Source of the DNA: Gammaproteobacteria bacterium
Lineage (GTDB): Bacteria > Pseudomonadota > Gammaproteobacteria > SZUA-229
Assembly (NCBI GenBank): GCA_029880105.1
Contig: JAOUPA010000028.1
Coordinates: 1 to 16,795, forward strand
DNA: 16,795 nucleotides
Direction: 5' to 3'
Shown here: one piece after another, positions 1 through 7,113 of the stretch
How the letters are laid out: each line of letters starts with the position of its first letter
How positions within the stretch are numbered: position 1 is the first letter of the stretch
Position numbers and translations under genes: made by a program
Notes under the pieces: generated by a model
What the model was told of the DNA's origin: nothing
What the model saw: the letters and a program-made list of their open reading frames with translations, nothing else
Databases searched by the model: none

Positions 1-1223
1 TTGAAAATAATATTGGATCCGATGGAGTAGTCGGAATAGATCTATGGAGCGGACCTGGCTATCCCGCCTTTGGTAATGTGTTTAGATACAATATTATGCA
101 TAACATAGATACGTATGGCATATATATGGGTGGCTCACAGGATAATCACGGGATCACTAATGGACCTATCCGAGGCTATAACTACAATAATTTAATTCAC
201 CATAATATTGTTTATAACAATGGTTTTGGACCAGGGCAAGAATTGAAAGGCAGTGGCCTTAGACAAAACAACACACCGCGCGAGGAAGATGGACCTAACT
301 ACTGGTACAACAATATAATGTATGCCAATCGATTCAATTTTTCTGGCTCCACCAGTTTTGCTGGTCGATTTGTATTTATAAACAACCTCTCTCTGGATCC
401 TGTAGAAAAACATCTGGAGCTTGACGGATCGAATACAATAAGCAACGACCTTAATAGCTCTATTCTTTCTCACAATTTATATTATCCGGATGGTAGCGCA
501 GGCATGCCGTTATTTAACTGGCATGGAGACTATGCAACATTTAGCGATTATCAACAGGCAAGCGGACAAGACCTGGATGGTAGTTTTGTTGCTGACCCAA
601 TGCTGGCTAATCCTTCCATTGATCCTCAGATATCTGACTTTTCTCTTACTGCCAACTCGCCAGCGATAAACTCTGGAGCTGATGTGGTCCTTCTTCAGGA
701 TATCAATGGCAATCCAGTAGATGGCGCTCCTGATATTGGCGCTTATGAGTACCCTGATTCTGACAACGATGGGATATTCACTATCGATGAGATTGCCTTG
801 GATCTGAATCCTTTACATCCTGACACAGACTGGGATGGTATAAATGATGGAAATGATATTGATCCAGCCAATATTCTTTCTCCGAATTCAGAAGGCTGGA
901 ATTTGAGCATTACTAATGACTACAGCGATCCTGATTCCCCTGAGGGTATCTACCCTCAAGGTATTACGTTAAATATTTTGATTTGGACAGACCAACTTGA
1001 TTTAAACACTATTCGTACAACTCAATATCAACTCAAACTTAATAAACCTAATTCAGTCGTAGTAGCTGAAGTTAACCAGGCTACCTGCAGCCAGGCGACA
1101 TACACTTGTAATACATCCATGAATTTGAGTGATATTCCCTCAGGAGGCTATTGGCTTAACATTAAGATACAAGATGATCATGGGCCTAAATTTTATGTCG
1201 AAATACCTATAACAATTCAATAA
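1..1223 (+). CDS. Secreted right-handed beta-helix protein, C-terminal part (5' end outside window)
   Basis: The frame is open from base 3 to the left edge, so the GTG at 78 is internal and about 406 residues of a longer protein are visible. The first part has Asn-rich strand-turn repeats (NNLIHHNIVYNN, NNIMYANRF) typical of right-handed parallel beta-helices of the pectate lyase/NosD type. The segment near bases 655-755 (SPAINSG ... PDIGAYEY) matches the 'choice-of-anchor Q' signature that closes such helices in surface proteins. Bases about 757-865 encode Asp-rich, calcium-binding, thrombospondin type 3-like repeats (DSDNDG, DTDWDGINDGNDIDP). The last roughly 110 residues look like a beta-sandwich with two Cys. 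No LPXTG, PEP-CTERM or membrane anchor is seen at the C-terminus. Probably an extracellular or surface protein acting on or binding polysaccharide; substrate unknown. A terminator follows directly. Confidence 0.8.
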   Translation, partial: ENNIGSDGVVGIDLWSGPGYPAFGNVFRYNIMHNIDTYGIYMGGSQDNHGITNGPIRGYNYNNLIHHNIVYNNGFGPGQELKGSGLRQNNTPREEDGPNYWYNNIMYANRFNFSGSTSFAGRFVFINNLSLDPVEKHLELDGSNTISNDLNSSILSHNLYYPDGSAGMPLFNWHGDYATFSDYQQASGQDLDGSFVADPMLANPSIDPQISDFSLTANSPAINSGADVVLLQDINGNPVDGAPDIGAYEYPDSDNDGIFTIDEIALDLNPLHPDTDWDGINDGNDIDPANILSPNSEGWNLSITNDYSDPDSPEGIYPQGITLNILIWTDQLDLNTIRTTQYQLKLNKPNSVVVAEVNQATCSQATYTCNTSMNLSDIPSGGYWLNIKIQDDHGPKFYVEIPITIQ

Positions 1224-1241
1224 TTCCTGTTAACAATTAGC

Positions 1242-1282
1242 AAAGATCCCGGATGAAGCCTGGCGGATTCCGGGATTTTTTT
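1242..1282 (+). terminator. Intrinsic terminator after the beta-helix gene
   Basis: A perfect 8-bp stem, ATCCCGGA (1246-1253) with TCCGGGAT (1269-1276), encloses a 15-nt loop and runs straight into seven T residues (1276-1282). Upstream A residues (1242-1244) can pair with the T-run. It starts 19 bases after the TAA stop, so it ends the beta-helix transcript. Confidence 0.85.
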
Positions 1283-1335
1283 ACCTACACGACTACCCCT
1301 TAAACCCATCGCCAACCTGACAATTCCCACCCCAC

Positions 1336-1809
1336 CTACGGTAAACTAATAACCACATACCCCATATCAACATAGGTTCTTATTTGCGCGGGGCCGGTGG
1401 CGGCGACATTGACATAATCCGGGAAGTCTTCCGGTGCCTTGTCGCGCCAGCGGGCATGTTCCCCACAGACATGGACATTGACTTCATCCACATTGACCAG
1501 TTCTTTGGCCAGTGTATGCGTGGCGGTTTCGCTGTCGCGCTTCTCCGTTAATAAATCAAATTGCTCGTTGCCGTGCGTGACGATGGCAATGTCTAAACCG
1601 GGAAAACGCTCGCGCAGTTTTTTGATGTCGGCCTTGATAGTGGGCAGTAGCTTGCTGAGCAGGCCTTTCTCGCCGCTTACAATTTCGAAGACTACGCCGT
1701 CGGGCGCTTCTTCGGCAGATAGCAGTGTTTCAACCTCGGTTGCCCAGAGGGAGGTGCAGGCCAGCAGCGCGGTAACAAAGGCGGCTATTTTTAACAGGCT
1801 GTGTTTCAT
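1336..1809 (-). CDS. Periplasmic DsrE/DsrF-like family protein
   Basis: 157 residues. The first 23 or so (MKHSLLKIAA... LWA) form a Sec signal peptide, so the protein is exported. The rest has the DsrE/F-like alpha/beta pattern: a first strand (VVFEIVSG), a second strand ending in a substrate-side loop (DIAIVTHGNE, 73-82), then VNVHVCGEHARW with a single Cys115, and a C-terminal YVDMGYVVISLP strand. The Cys sits where DsrE-like proteins carry their sulfur-relay cysteine. Established members are cytosolic sulfur carriers; exported versions are common in Proteobacteria but their role is not settled, so sulfur or thiol handling in the periplasm is inference. ATG at 1809 has an AGGG ribosome-binding site nine bases upstream. 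A TATACT -10-like hexamer on the minus strand lies at 1842-1847. Confidence 0.8.
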   Translation of the reverse strand: MKHSLLKIAAFVTALLACTSLWATEVETLLSAEEAPDGVVFEIVSGEKGLLSKLLPTIKADIKKLRERFPGLDIAIVTHGNEQFDLLTEKRDSETATHTLAKELVNVDEVNVHVCGEHARWRDKAPEDFPDYVNVAATGPAQIRTYVDMGYVVISLP

Positions 1810-1980
1810 AGGCTTGTACCCTGGTGTGTGGCGGTTTGAACAGTATATGACAGGTAAACGGGATGTGTATTATTTTTAAATCATCCGCATGGACCTGGAT
1901 AAAGCACAGCGGAATTCAAGTTTATTGCCTGCACATGCAAAATAATACCCCTTCCCAACCACGCTCTTTTTTCAGGTTTC

Positions 1981-1994
1981 TTGATATATATCAT
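1981..1994 (+). promoter_or_regulatory. FNR/Anr-type binding site, class II position
   Basis: TTGAT-ATAT-ATCAT matches the FNR consensus TTGAT-N4-ATCAA at nine of ten defined bases; its core TGATATATATCA is a perfect palindrome. The centre is 1987.5. The downstream TATACT hexamer predicts a start near 2029, placing the site at about -41.5, the classic class II activator position. Recognition by an FNR/Anr/Dnr family regulator is inferred from the motif. Confidence 0.65.
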
Positions 1995-2017
1995 GTTTAG
2001 TAAATCACGCTGATGCC

Positions 2018-2023
2018 TATACT
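2018..2023 (+). promoter_or_regulatory. -10 element of an FNR-type promoter
   Basis: TATACT matches the sigma-70 -10 consensus at five of six bases and has no good -35 hexamer, as expected where FNR overlaps the -35 region. Predicted transcription start is near 2029, giving a leader of about 62 nt before the small ORF at 2091. The palindrome GCTTTAAAGC at 2030-2039 lies at the start of that leader. Confidence 0.55.
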
Positions 2024-2090
2024 GCTGGCGCTTTAAAGCCGGTAGCCAATAGGGTTTCCAGCTGATTTATCACTACGACTTCGAGATAGC

Positions 2091-2255
2091 ATGAAAAAAA
2101 TAAACGTAAAAACCATGTCCATAAAAGAAAAAATCTGTGAAACCTGCGGCATGCAAAAGACCTGCGCTGACCTGTCCGGTTTTTGTGCACTGATATTCTA
2201 TATACCAGTTGCCCTGGCCATAACGATCGTTACTTATTTCGTAATAACCATGTAA
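2091..2255 (+). CDS. Small four-cysteine single-span membrane protein (54 aa)
   Basis: I do not recognise a named family. The frame gives 54 residues: a basic N-terminus (MKKINVK), a Cys-rich segment with C16-x2-C19-x5-C25-x6-C32, then a hydrophobic stretch from about F31 to M54 that fits one transmembrane helix and runs to the last residue. Positive charges sit before the helix, so the Cys cluster is most likely cytosolic (positive-inside rule); it could bind a metal or Fe-S cluster, or form disulfides. A possible start at M9 (2115) has no better ribosome-binding site; the ATG at 2091 has only a weak GAGA four bases upstream. Support for a real gene comes from the compositional pattern and from the FNR box plus -10 at the correct distance. 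The overlapping minus-strand 79-codon frame (2073-2312) lacks comparable features. Confidence 0.6.
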   Translation: MKKINVKTMSIKEKICETCGMQKTCADLSGFCALIFYIPVALAITIVTYFVITM

Positions 2256-2287
2256 CGGCAGTCGATACCTCAATACCCTAACACTAA

Positions 2288-2320
2288 TGCATTCAATAAA
2301 AAGCGAACGCACTGAATGCA
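2288..2320 (+). terminator. Weak hairpin after the small ORF
   Basis: Arms TGCATTC (2288-2294) and GAATGCA (2314-2320) form a perfect 7-bp stem with a 19-nt loop, 32 bases after the small ORF's stop. The sequence after it is T-rich from 2329 but not an uninterrupted T-run. It could end the small transcript; a weak call. Confidence 0.3.
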
Positions 2321-2459
2321 GCGCACTCCTTTTCTTTCACATTATTTTTTATTTATTTGTTTTTTTACATTTGGGTGTGAGCGCTTAATGTACGTGGCCA
2401 GTTATCATCGGGCAAATTGTAACGCTCCTTGAATTTTTAGATGTAAAATTAATCTTTGA

Positions 2460-2465
2460 TAGAAT
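2460..2465 (+). promoter_or_regulatory. Possible -10 element for the Omp85-like gene
   Basis: TAGAAT matches the sigma-70 -10 consensus at five of six bases, 27 bases before the ATG at 2493. No convincing -35 is seen at 16-18 bases upstream; TTGAAT at 2429-2434 is too far. A tentative call. The T-rich stretch 2341-2372 further upstream has no other recognisable element. Confidence 0.25.
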
Positions 2466-2492
2466 CCCAGTGAAATAGCTCGGGAGTCAGGC

Positions 2493-3767
2493 ATGTATAA
2501 AAATTACAGGAAAGGTCAATTTTATTTCAGGTCTCGCTATCTGTTTTTAGGTTTGCTTGGTTTCTCGCTATTGTCGCCTGTAGCTTCTGCTAATGAGGAT
2601 GGTTTTTTCCAATCAGAGCGACGTCGCGGCCAGTTCCCCCAGCAAGAGGGACGTTTGATCTTACCCATGCCCTATAGCCTGCCTGGGCTTGGTTCCGGTT
2701 TAATGATAGTTGGTGCATTGGCCAATATAGGCGATAGCCATACCGATACTTATGTCGTGGGGCTGCTGGGCGATGTCGAGGGTTATGTTCTGGGCCTTGA
2801 GGATATTCACCTGGTTGATGAAACCGTTATCATTGATTTACAGGGTAATGATATTAGTAAGGCGACGGTTCAACAGTATTCTACAAGGGGGATGGATAGC
2901 TCCAAGGATGATTACCAGTATCTTGAAGTCAGTGATGTTGAATTTTTTAATCCTCAAATCCGTTTTTTATTCAACCAACGCCGAGTCGAATTTTCTATAG
3001 GCTCTTCTTACCAGAGGGTTAACCTGGATCGCATTCTCGATAAAGACAGTAATCCTTTACAGGATATTGACCTCACCGAACCCCATCGAAGTTATTTTTG
3101 GGGAGTGGCGCTCGATTTTACCGATGACATGTATGATCCCCGAAAAGGTGTTAGCTTCACTTTAACCAATAGCCTTTCCCCCAGGCAATCTGATGATGCC
3201 CCTGATTTTTCCGTCTGGGATATCTCCATGTCGCTCTATTTCCCGATGGGTAAACAGAGTACGCTGGGGTTTAATTATCGAAACTCCCGTGCAATCGTAG
3301 ATAGCCCGGGGGAGACTGATGCTGCGATTTTGGCTGGGCCGAATCACTATAACTGTAATCTGGCCGATGCATCTTGTCAGTCGCTGGTGAGTAATGCCCA
3401 GGCAGCTAATCGTAACGGTACGGCAGCTTCTCTTGGAGGAGATTCACTGCTACGTGCCTATCCTATGGATCGTTTTAAGGGCGCTGCCATGGCCTATTTT
3501 AGCTCTGAGTTTCGCTGGAACATCACTGAAGAATCGACTCCGTTTAACTACTGGATATGGAAGGATGTGCGGACTTCTATACAGGTCGCCTTCTTTTATG
3601 AGCTAGGCACTGTTGCTGAAAGCCAGAGCGGTTTGTGGGATTTATCCCGTGATACTCTCGGTGTGGGTTTGCGTATGGTCTCTGCCTCAGGCTACACCTA
3701 TCGTCTTGATCTTGCCGTGGGGGATGAAGGCTCTGCTACCAGTATTATGTTTAATTATCCCTGGTAG
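2493..3767 (+). CDS. Omp85/BamA-type (surface antigen D15-like) outer-membrane barrel without POTRA domains
   Basis: 424 residues. An extended signal peptide ends near A33 (SPVASA). The mature protein is almost entirely alternating beta-strand and ends in the aromatic YPW, as outer-membrane barrels do. Omp85 hallmarks are visible: a TDDMYDPRKGVSFTL strand (about 210-225), equivalent to the family's 'D-x-R-x-G' strand, and GGDSLLRAY...DRFKG (315-330), matching the conserved loop-6 GG...(L)RGY region though the usual RGY reads RAY. The length leaves no room for POTRA domains: only about 100 residues precede the barrel. It is therefore not BamA or TamA, but a short C-terminal-barrel protein of unknown cargo, perhaps a lipid or protein conduit. 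Start: GGGAG six bases upstream of ATG. It is followed by a hairpin and the DUF3025 gene. Confidence 0.8.
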   Translation: MYKNYRKGQFYFRSRYLFLGLLGFSLLSPVASANEDGFFQSERRRGQFPQQEGRLILPMPYSLPGLGSGLMIVGALANIGDSHTDTYVVGLLGDVEGYVLGLEDIHLVDETVIIDLQGNDISKATVQQYSTRGMDSSKDDYQYLEVSDVEFFNPQIRFLFNQRRVEFSIGSSYQRVNLDRILDKDSNPLQDIDLTEPHRSYFWGVALDFTDDMYDPRKGVSFTLTNSLSPRQSDDAPDFSVWDISMSLYFPMGKQSTLGFNYRNSRAIVDSPGETDAAILAGPNHYNCNLADASCQSLVSNAQAANRNGTAASLGGDSLLRAYPMDRFKGAAMAYFSSEFRWNITEESTPFNYWIWKDVRTSIQVAFFYELGTVAESQSGLWDLSRDTLGVGLRMVSASGYTYRLDLAVGDEGSATSIMFNYPW

Positions 3768-3781
3768 TCAGGTGAATGACA

Positions 3782-3806
3782 GAAAGATACATTTCAGTTA
3801 TCTTTC
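3782..3806 (+). repeat. Perfect inverted repeat between Omp85-like and DUF3025 genes
   Basis: GAAAGATA (3782-3789) and TATCTTTC (3799-3806) form an 8-bp stem with a 9-nt loop. No T-run follows on either strand, so it is not a standard intrinsic terminator. It may be a leaky terminator, a 3'-end stabiliser, or a processing site between the two genes. Confidence 0.45.
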
Positions 3807-3836
3807 ATCCCTCTCAAAAACTCAAAATAAACCAAC

Positions 3837-4691
3837 GTGAAAACCAATACCCGTATCGATGCACTGGTGCCGTGGCGCCCTGACTTCGACAGCGACCAGC
3901 CCCTGTTCGAGCCGCTGCGCCCACTACTGACCCCGTTCCGCAGCTATGCCGAGTGGCCGGGGCTGGATGCCTACCAGCAGCTGTTCGACAGCGTGAGCCC
4001 ACCGCTGCGTACCCAGCACGGCGCCGCGCTGAAGATCGTCGCGCAGGAAGGCAGGCCCAGCCACTTCGAGCAGCACTATGCGCCGCGCATCTATTTGCAC
4101 GGTGAGATCCAGACGCGGACGCACAACTGGCATGACTTCTTCCAGCTACTGACCTGGTTTATCTTCCCGAAGACCAAGGCGGTGATCAATGCCATCCATA
4201 TACCGCGGGCGAGGCAGCGCATTGAGGCCGGCGAGTTAGGCCGGCGCACGTCGGTAGAAAATATGCTGTCGCTATTCGATGAAGGTGGTGCGGTCATTAC
4301 CAGCAGTGAGCCTGAACTACTGCAACTGGTGCGGGACTTCAGGTGGAAACCGTTGTTCTGGCAGCAGCGCGAGAAACTGGCGGGTAAATTTGAGTGCACA
4401 ACCTTCGGCCACGCCATGTATGAGAAGGCGCTCTCGCCCTATATCGGCATGACTGCAAACGCGATTCTGCTACTGGTGGACGAGAGCCACTTTGCCCTGC
4501 CTCACGCCGGGCGCCTCGCTGATATCGATGCGCAGCTGGCAATGATTTTTGAGTCTGGCGAGCTGTACAGCCAGCCGCACGACCTGAACCCGTTCCCGGT
4601 ACTCGGTATGCCGGGCTGGTTTGCGGGTAATGAGGTCGAGAGCTTTTACGATAACACTCATTACTTCAGGCCGGGTCGGCGAGGTACTTAA
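3837..4691 (+). CDS. DUF3025 family protein
   Basis: 284 residues, soluble, no signal peptide. It matches the DUF3025 pattern known from beta- and gammaproteobacteria: YAPRIYLHGEIQTRTHNWHDFFQLLTW (about 81-107) with the conserved R...NWHD core, then FPKTKAVINA, a middle segment with RRTSVENMLSLFDEGGA, and a C-terminal DLNPFPVLGMPGWF motif. Biochemical function of the family is unknown. Start: an in-frame TAA at 3828-3830 limits the choice, leaving GTG 3837, which has no recognisable ribosome-binding site; GTG at 3867 is an alternative. The gene is visibly richer in G and C, especially at third positions, than its neighbours, hinting at a different history or stronger codon selection. Its stop lies one base from the stop of the convergent gene at 4693. 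Confidence 0.85.
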   Translation: MKTNTRIDALVPWRPDFDSDQPLFEPLRPLLTPFRSYAEWPGLDAYQQLFDSVSPPLRTQHGAALKIVAQEGRPSHFEQHYAPRIYLHGEIQTRTHNWHDFFQLLTWFIFPKTKAVINAIHIPRARQRIEAGELGRRTSVENMLSLFDEGGAVITSSEPELLQLVRDFRWKPLFWQQREKLAGKFECTTFGHAMYEKALSPYIGMTANAILLLVDESHFALPHAGRLADIDAQLAMIFESGELYSQPHDLNPFPVLGMPGWFAGNEVESFYDNTHYFRPGRRGT

Positions 4692-4692
4692 C

Positions 4693-7113
4693 TCAGTCTG
4701 CCTGTTCCTGGTTTTGTATAAGTGCGACCAGGCCTTCAGCATCAACAGGTTCGCTATAGTAAAATCCCTGCCCGTGCTCACAACCTTCCCTGACTAAAAA
4801 GTTGCGTTGTGCCTCTGACTCGACACCTTCGGCAACAATGGTGTACAGCATACTGTGGCCCAGCGCGATGACGGCACGGGTAATGGCGGCATCATTTTCA
4901 TCATCCGGCAGGTCTTTGACGAAGCTGCGATCAATCTTTAACTTGTTGACTGGCAGCTGCTTGAGGTAGGCCAGTGATGAGTAGCCGGTGCCGAAGTCGT
5001 CAATTGCCAGTGATATGCCCAGTTTCCGTAGTGCCAGTAACAGGTCGATCGCAACCCTGTCCTTGTGGGCCATGATAAAGGTTTCTGTTATCTCCAGCTC
5101 TAATCGTTCCGCCGGTAGGCCAGTTTCATCCAGGATTTTACCCACGACTTCGAGCAGGTCGCTTCGCAGTATTTGTGGCCCGGCGATGTTTACCGAGATA
5201 TGGCCAAAATCTATACCGCTGCCCAGCCACGCCTGGGCCTGTGCACAGGCATGGTGTAATACCCATTCACCCAGGGGAATGATCAGGTTAGTTTCTTCTG
5301 CCAGATAAACAAACTGCTCCGGCATGATCATGCCCTGCTCGGGGTGCTGCCAGCGTACCAGCACCTCGATACCAATGATGCTGCCGCTTTTCAGGTCAAC
5401 CTGTGGCTGGTAGTACAGCACGAGCTCGTCCTGTTCAATGGCCTTGCGTAACTGGCCACCGAGTAGCAGGTGTTCAAGGGCGTGATCGGTCAGTGCCTGG
5501 GTATAAAACTGGTAGGTATTACGCCCTAGTTCCTTGGCATGGTACATGGCGGAATCTGCATTGCGCAGCAACTCTTCTACTGTTGTACCATCTCGTGGAA
5601 ACAGGCTGATACCAATACTGACCCCGACAACCAGCTCGTAACTATGAATACTGAAGGGCTCCTCCAGTGACTTGCTGATTTTTTCTGCCAGTACCGCGGC
5701 CATATCACTATCGTCGAGATCCTCGATCAGGATGACAAATTCATCGCCACCGAGGCGTGCTACCGTGTCTTCTTCCCTGATCTGATGTTTGAATCGTTGC
5801 GACACTTTCATCAGCATCTGGTCACCAATGGTATGCCCCAGGCTGTCGTTGATGTGTTTAAAACGATCCAGGTCCAGGAACAGGACTGCCATTTTGTTGT
5901 TATTGCGCCTTGCCCTGTCAATGGCATGCTTTAGTCGATCATGGAACAATAAACGGTTCGGCAAGGCTGTGAGCGGATCATGATGCGCCATGAACTCAAG
6001 CTCTGTCTGCGACTGCTTGAGCTGGGAAATATCGGAGAAAACACCGATATAGTTGACCGGGTTGCCATCATCATCCCTGACTATGTTGATAGTGAGCCAT
6101 TCGGGGTAAACCTCACCATTTTTTCGCCGGTTCCAGACCTCACCCTGCCAACTGCCATTCTTCTTCAGTATTGACCATAGCTCACGGTAGAAGGCCTCAT
6201 CGTGGTATTTTGACTGTAGCAGGCGTGGCGTATTACCCAATGCATCTTCTTCGGTATAACCCGTTATGGCGGTAAAGGCAGGATTGACAGCAATGATCTC
6301 CAGACTCAGATCGGTGATCATGATGCCTTCGATGGTGCTTTTAAACACTGCCTGCGACTGTATCAGTTGTTCCTTGACTTCACGTGCACGCGAAAGATCA
6401 TGAATCGTCATCAGGATGCCGGTAGGATCGCCGTCCGGCTTACGAATTATCCGGCAGATAACTTCAATGGGAATACCTGCGGGATTGTCAGGGTGGTCCG
6501 GCTCCATGATAATTGAGGCATCGCGCTTTTCTTCCTGCGCCATACAGACAGGACAAGGCACCGCCTCTCCCTCGGGGTGGAGAATCTCGGTGATATGACG
6601 ACCAATAATATCTGCTTCACTGGCATGTACCAGCCGGTAAAAGGCCTGGTTGGCCTGTACTACCCGTCTGTCCAGGTCGAGCAGATAAATGGGGTCATCA
6701 AAGAAATCCATGGCATAGTTCCACTCCCTCCTGGACTGCTCTATTTCCAGCTCTGTTTTTTTACGTTCAGTAATATCACTGACAAAAATACAGAGGTATT
6801 CCCTGTTATCATGAAGAAAAAAACTGGTTCTAATTTCTACTGGAAACTGGTCACCACTTTGGGCCTGAAATACCGACTCAGAAACAACCGAGCCAAGTAC
6901 TTTATATTCCTGCCATGCAGAATGCCATTTGCCCGATGTGAGACCCTGATCAATATCATAGAACTTGAAGTCTGTTAACTCGTCTCGGCTATAGCCCAGT
7001 GACTCATAACCGGCCGTATTTGAATCGATAAAATTTGCATCTGCATCGACAACATAAACTGCCTCAGAAAAATGTTCTATGATAAATCCGGGTATGGCTT
7101 GTATCTGTTTCAT
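4693..7113 (-). CDS. Cytosolic triple-PAS GGDEF-EAL cyclic-di-GMP protein
   Basis: 806 residues, no membrane segment. PAS1 about 8-117, PAS2 about 130-245, PAS3 about 254-366, GGDEF about 372-535, EAL about 550-800. The GGDEF half keeps the full signature (GGDEF 455-459), the metal Asp region (FLDLDRF) and an RxxD inhibitory site (R446-D449) exactly five residues upstream. The EAL half reads EVL at 583-585 with catalytic E583 retained, plus N642, E677, DDFGTG (705-710), K726, E762 and QGF (782-784). Both cyclase and phosphodiesterase activity are therefore possible; which dominates cannot be read from sequence. PAS2 carries C187-P-V-C190, a CxxC insert that could be redox- or metal-responsive. 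The ATG at 7113 has AAAGGA only at a long 17-base distance. It faces the DUF3025 gene with a one-base gap. Confidence 0.93.
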   Translation of the reverse strand: MKQIQAIPGFIIEHFSEAVYVVDADANFIDSNTAGYESLGYSRDELTDFKFYDIDQGLTSGKWHSAWQEYKVLGSVVSESVFQAQSGDQFPVEIRTSFFLHDNREYLCIFVSDITERKKTELEIEQSRREWNYAMDFFDDPIYLLDLDRRVVQANQAFYRLVHASEADIIGRHITEILHPEGEAVPCPVCMAQEEKRDASIIMEPDHPDNPAGIPIEVICRIIRKPDGDPTGILMTIHDLSRAREVKEQLIQSQAVFKSTIEGIMITDLSLEIIAVNPAFTAITGYTEEDALGNTPRLLQSKYHDEAFYRELWSILKKNGSWQGEVWNRRKNGEVYPEWLTINIVRDDDGNPVNYIGVFSDISQLKQSQTELEFMAHHDPLTALPNRLLFHDRLKHAIDRARRNNNKMAVLFLDLDRFKHINDSLGHTIGDQMLMKVSQRFKHQIREEDTVARLGGDEFVILIEDLDDSDMAAVLAEKISKSLEEPFSIHSYELVVGVSIGISLFPRDGTTVEELLRNADSAMYHAKELGRNTYQFYTQALTDHALEHLLLGGQLRKAIEQDELVLYYQPQVDLKSGSIIGIEVLVRWQHPEQGMIMPEQFVYLAEETNLIIPLGEWVLHHACAQAQAWLGSGIDFGHISVNIAGPQILRSDLLEVVGKILDETGLPAERLELEITETFIMAHKDRVAIDLLLALRKLGISLAIDDFGTGYSSLAYLKQLPVNKLKIDRSFVKDLPDDENDAAITRAVIALGHSMLYTIVAEGVESEAQRNFLVREGCEHGQGFYYSEPVDAEGLVALIQNQEQAD

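Noticed and set aside
1439..1879. 146-codon plus-strand frame
   Set aside because: Antisense to the DsrE-like gene, with Ser/Arg-rich low-information composition; it is a shadow of the real gene.
2073..2312. 79-codon minus-strand frame covering the small ORF
   Set aside because: No ribosome-binding site, no recognisable pattern and odd composition; the plus-strand frame has a coherent Cys-cluster and helix layout and a matching promoter.
2451..2466. Third FNR box before the Omp85-like gene
   Set aside because: TTTGATAGAATCC has a wrong spacer and a poor right half-site.
4091..4417. 108-codon minus-strand frame inside the DUF3025 gene
   Set aside because: The plus-strand frame matches a known family; this one is its GC-driven shadow.
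6577..6978. 133-codon plus-strand frame
   Set aside because: Antisense to conserved PAS domains of the GGDEF-EAL protein, with no family pattern of its own.
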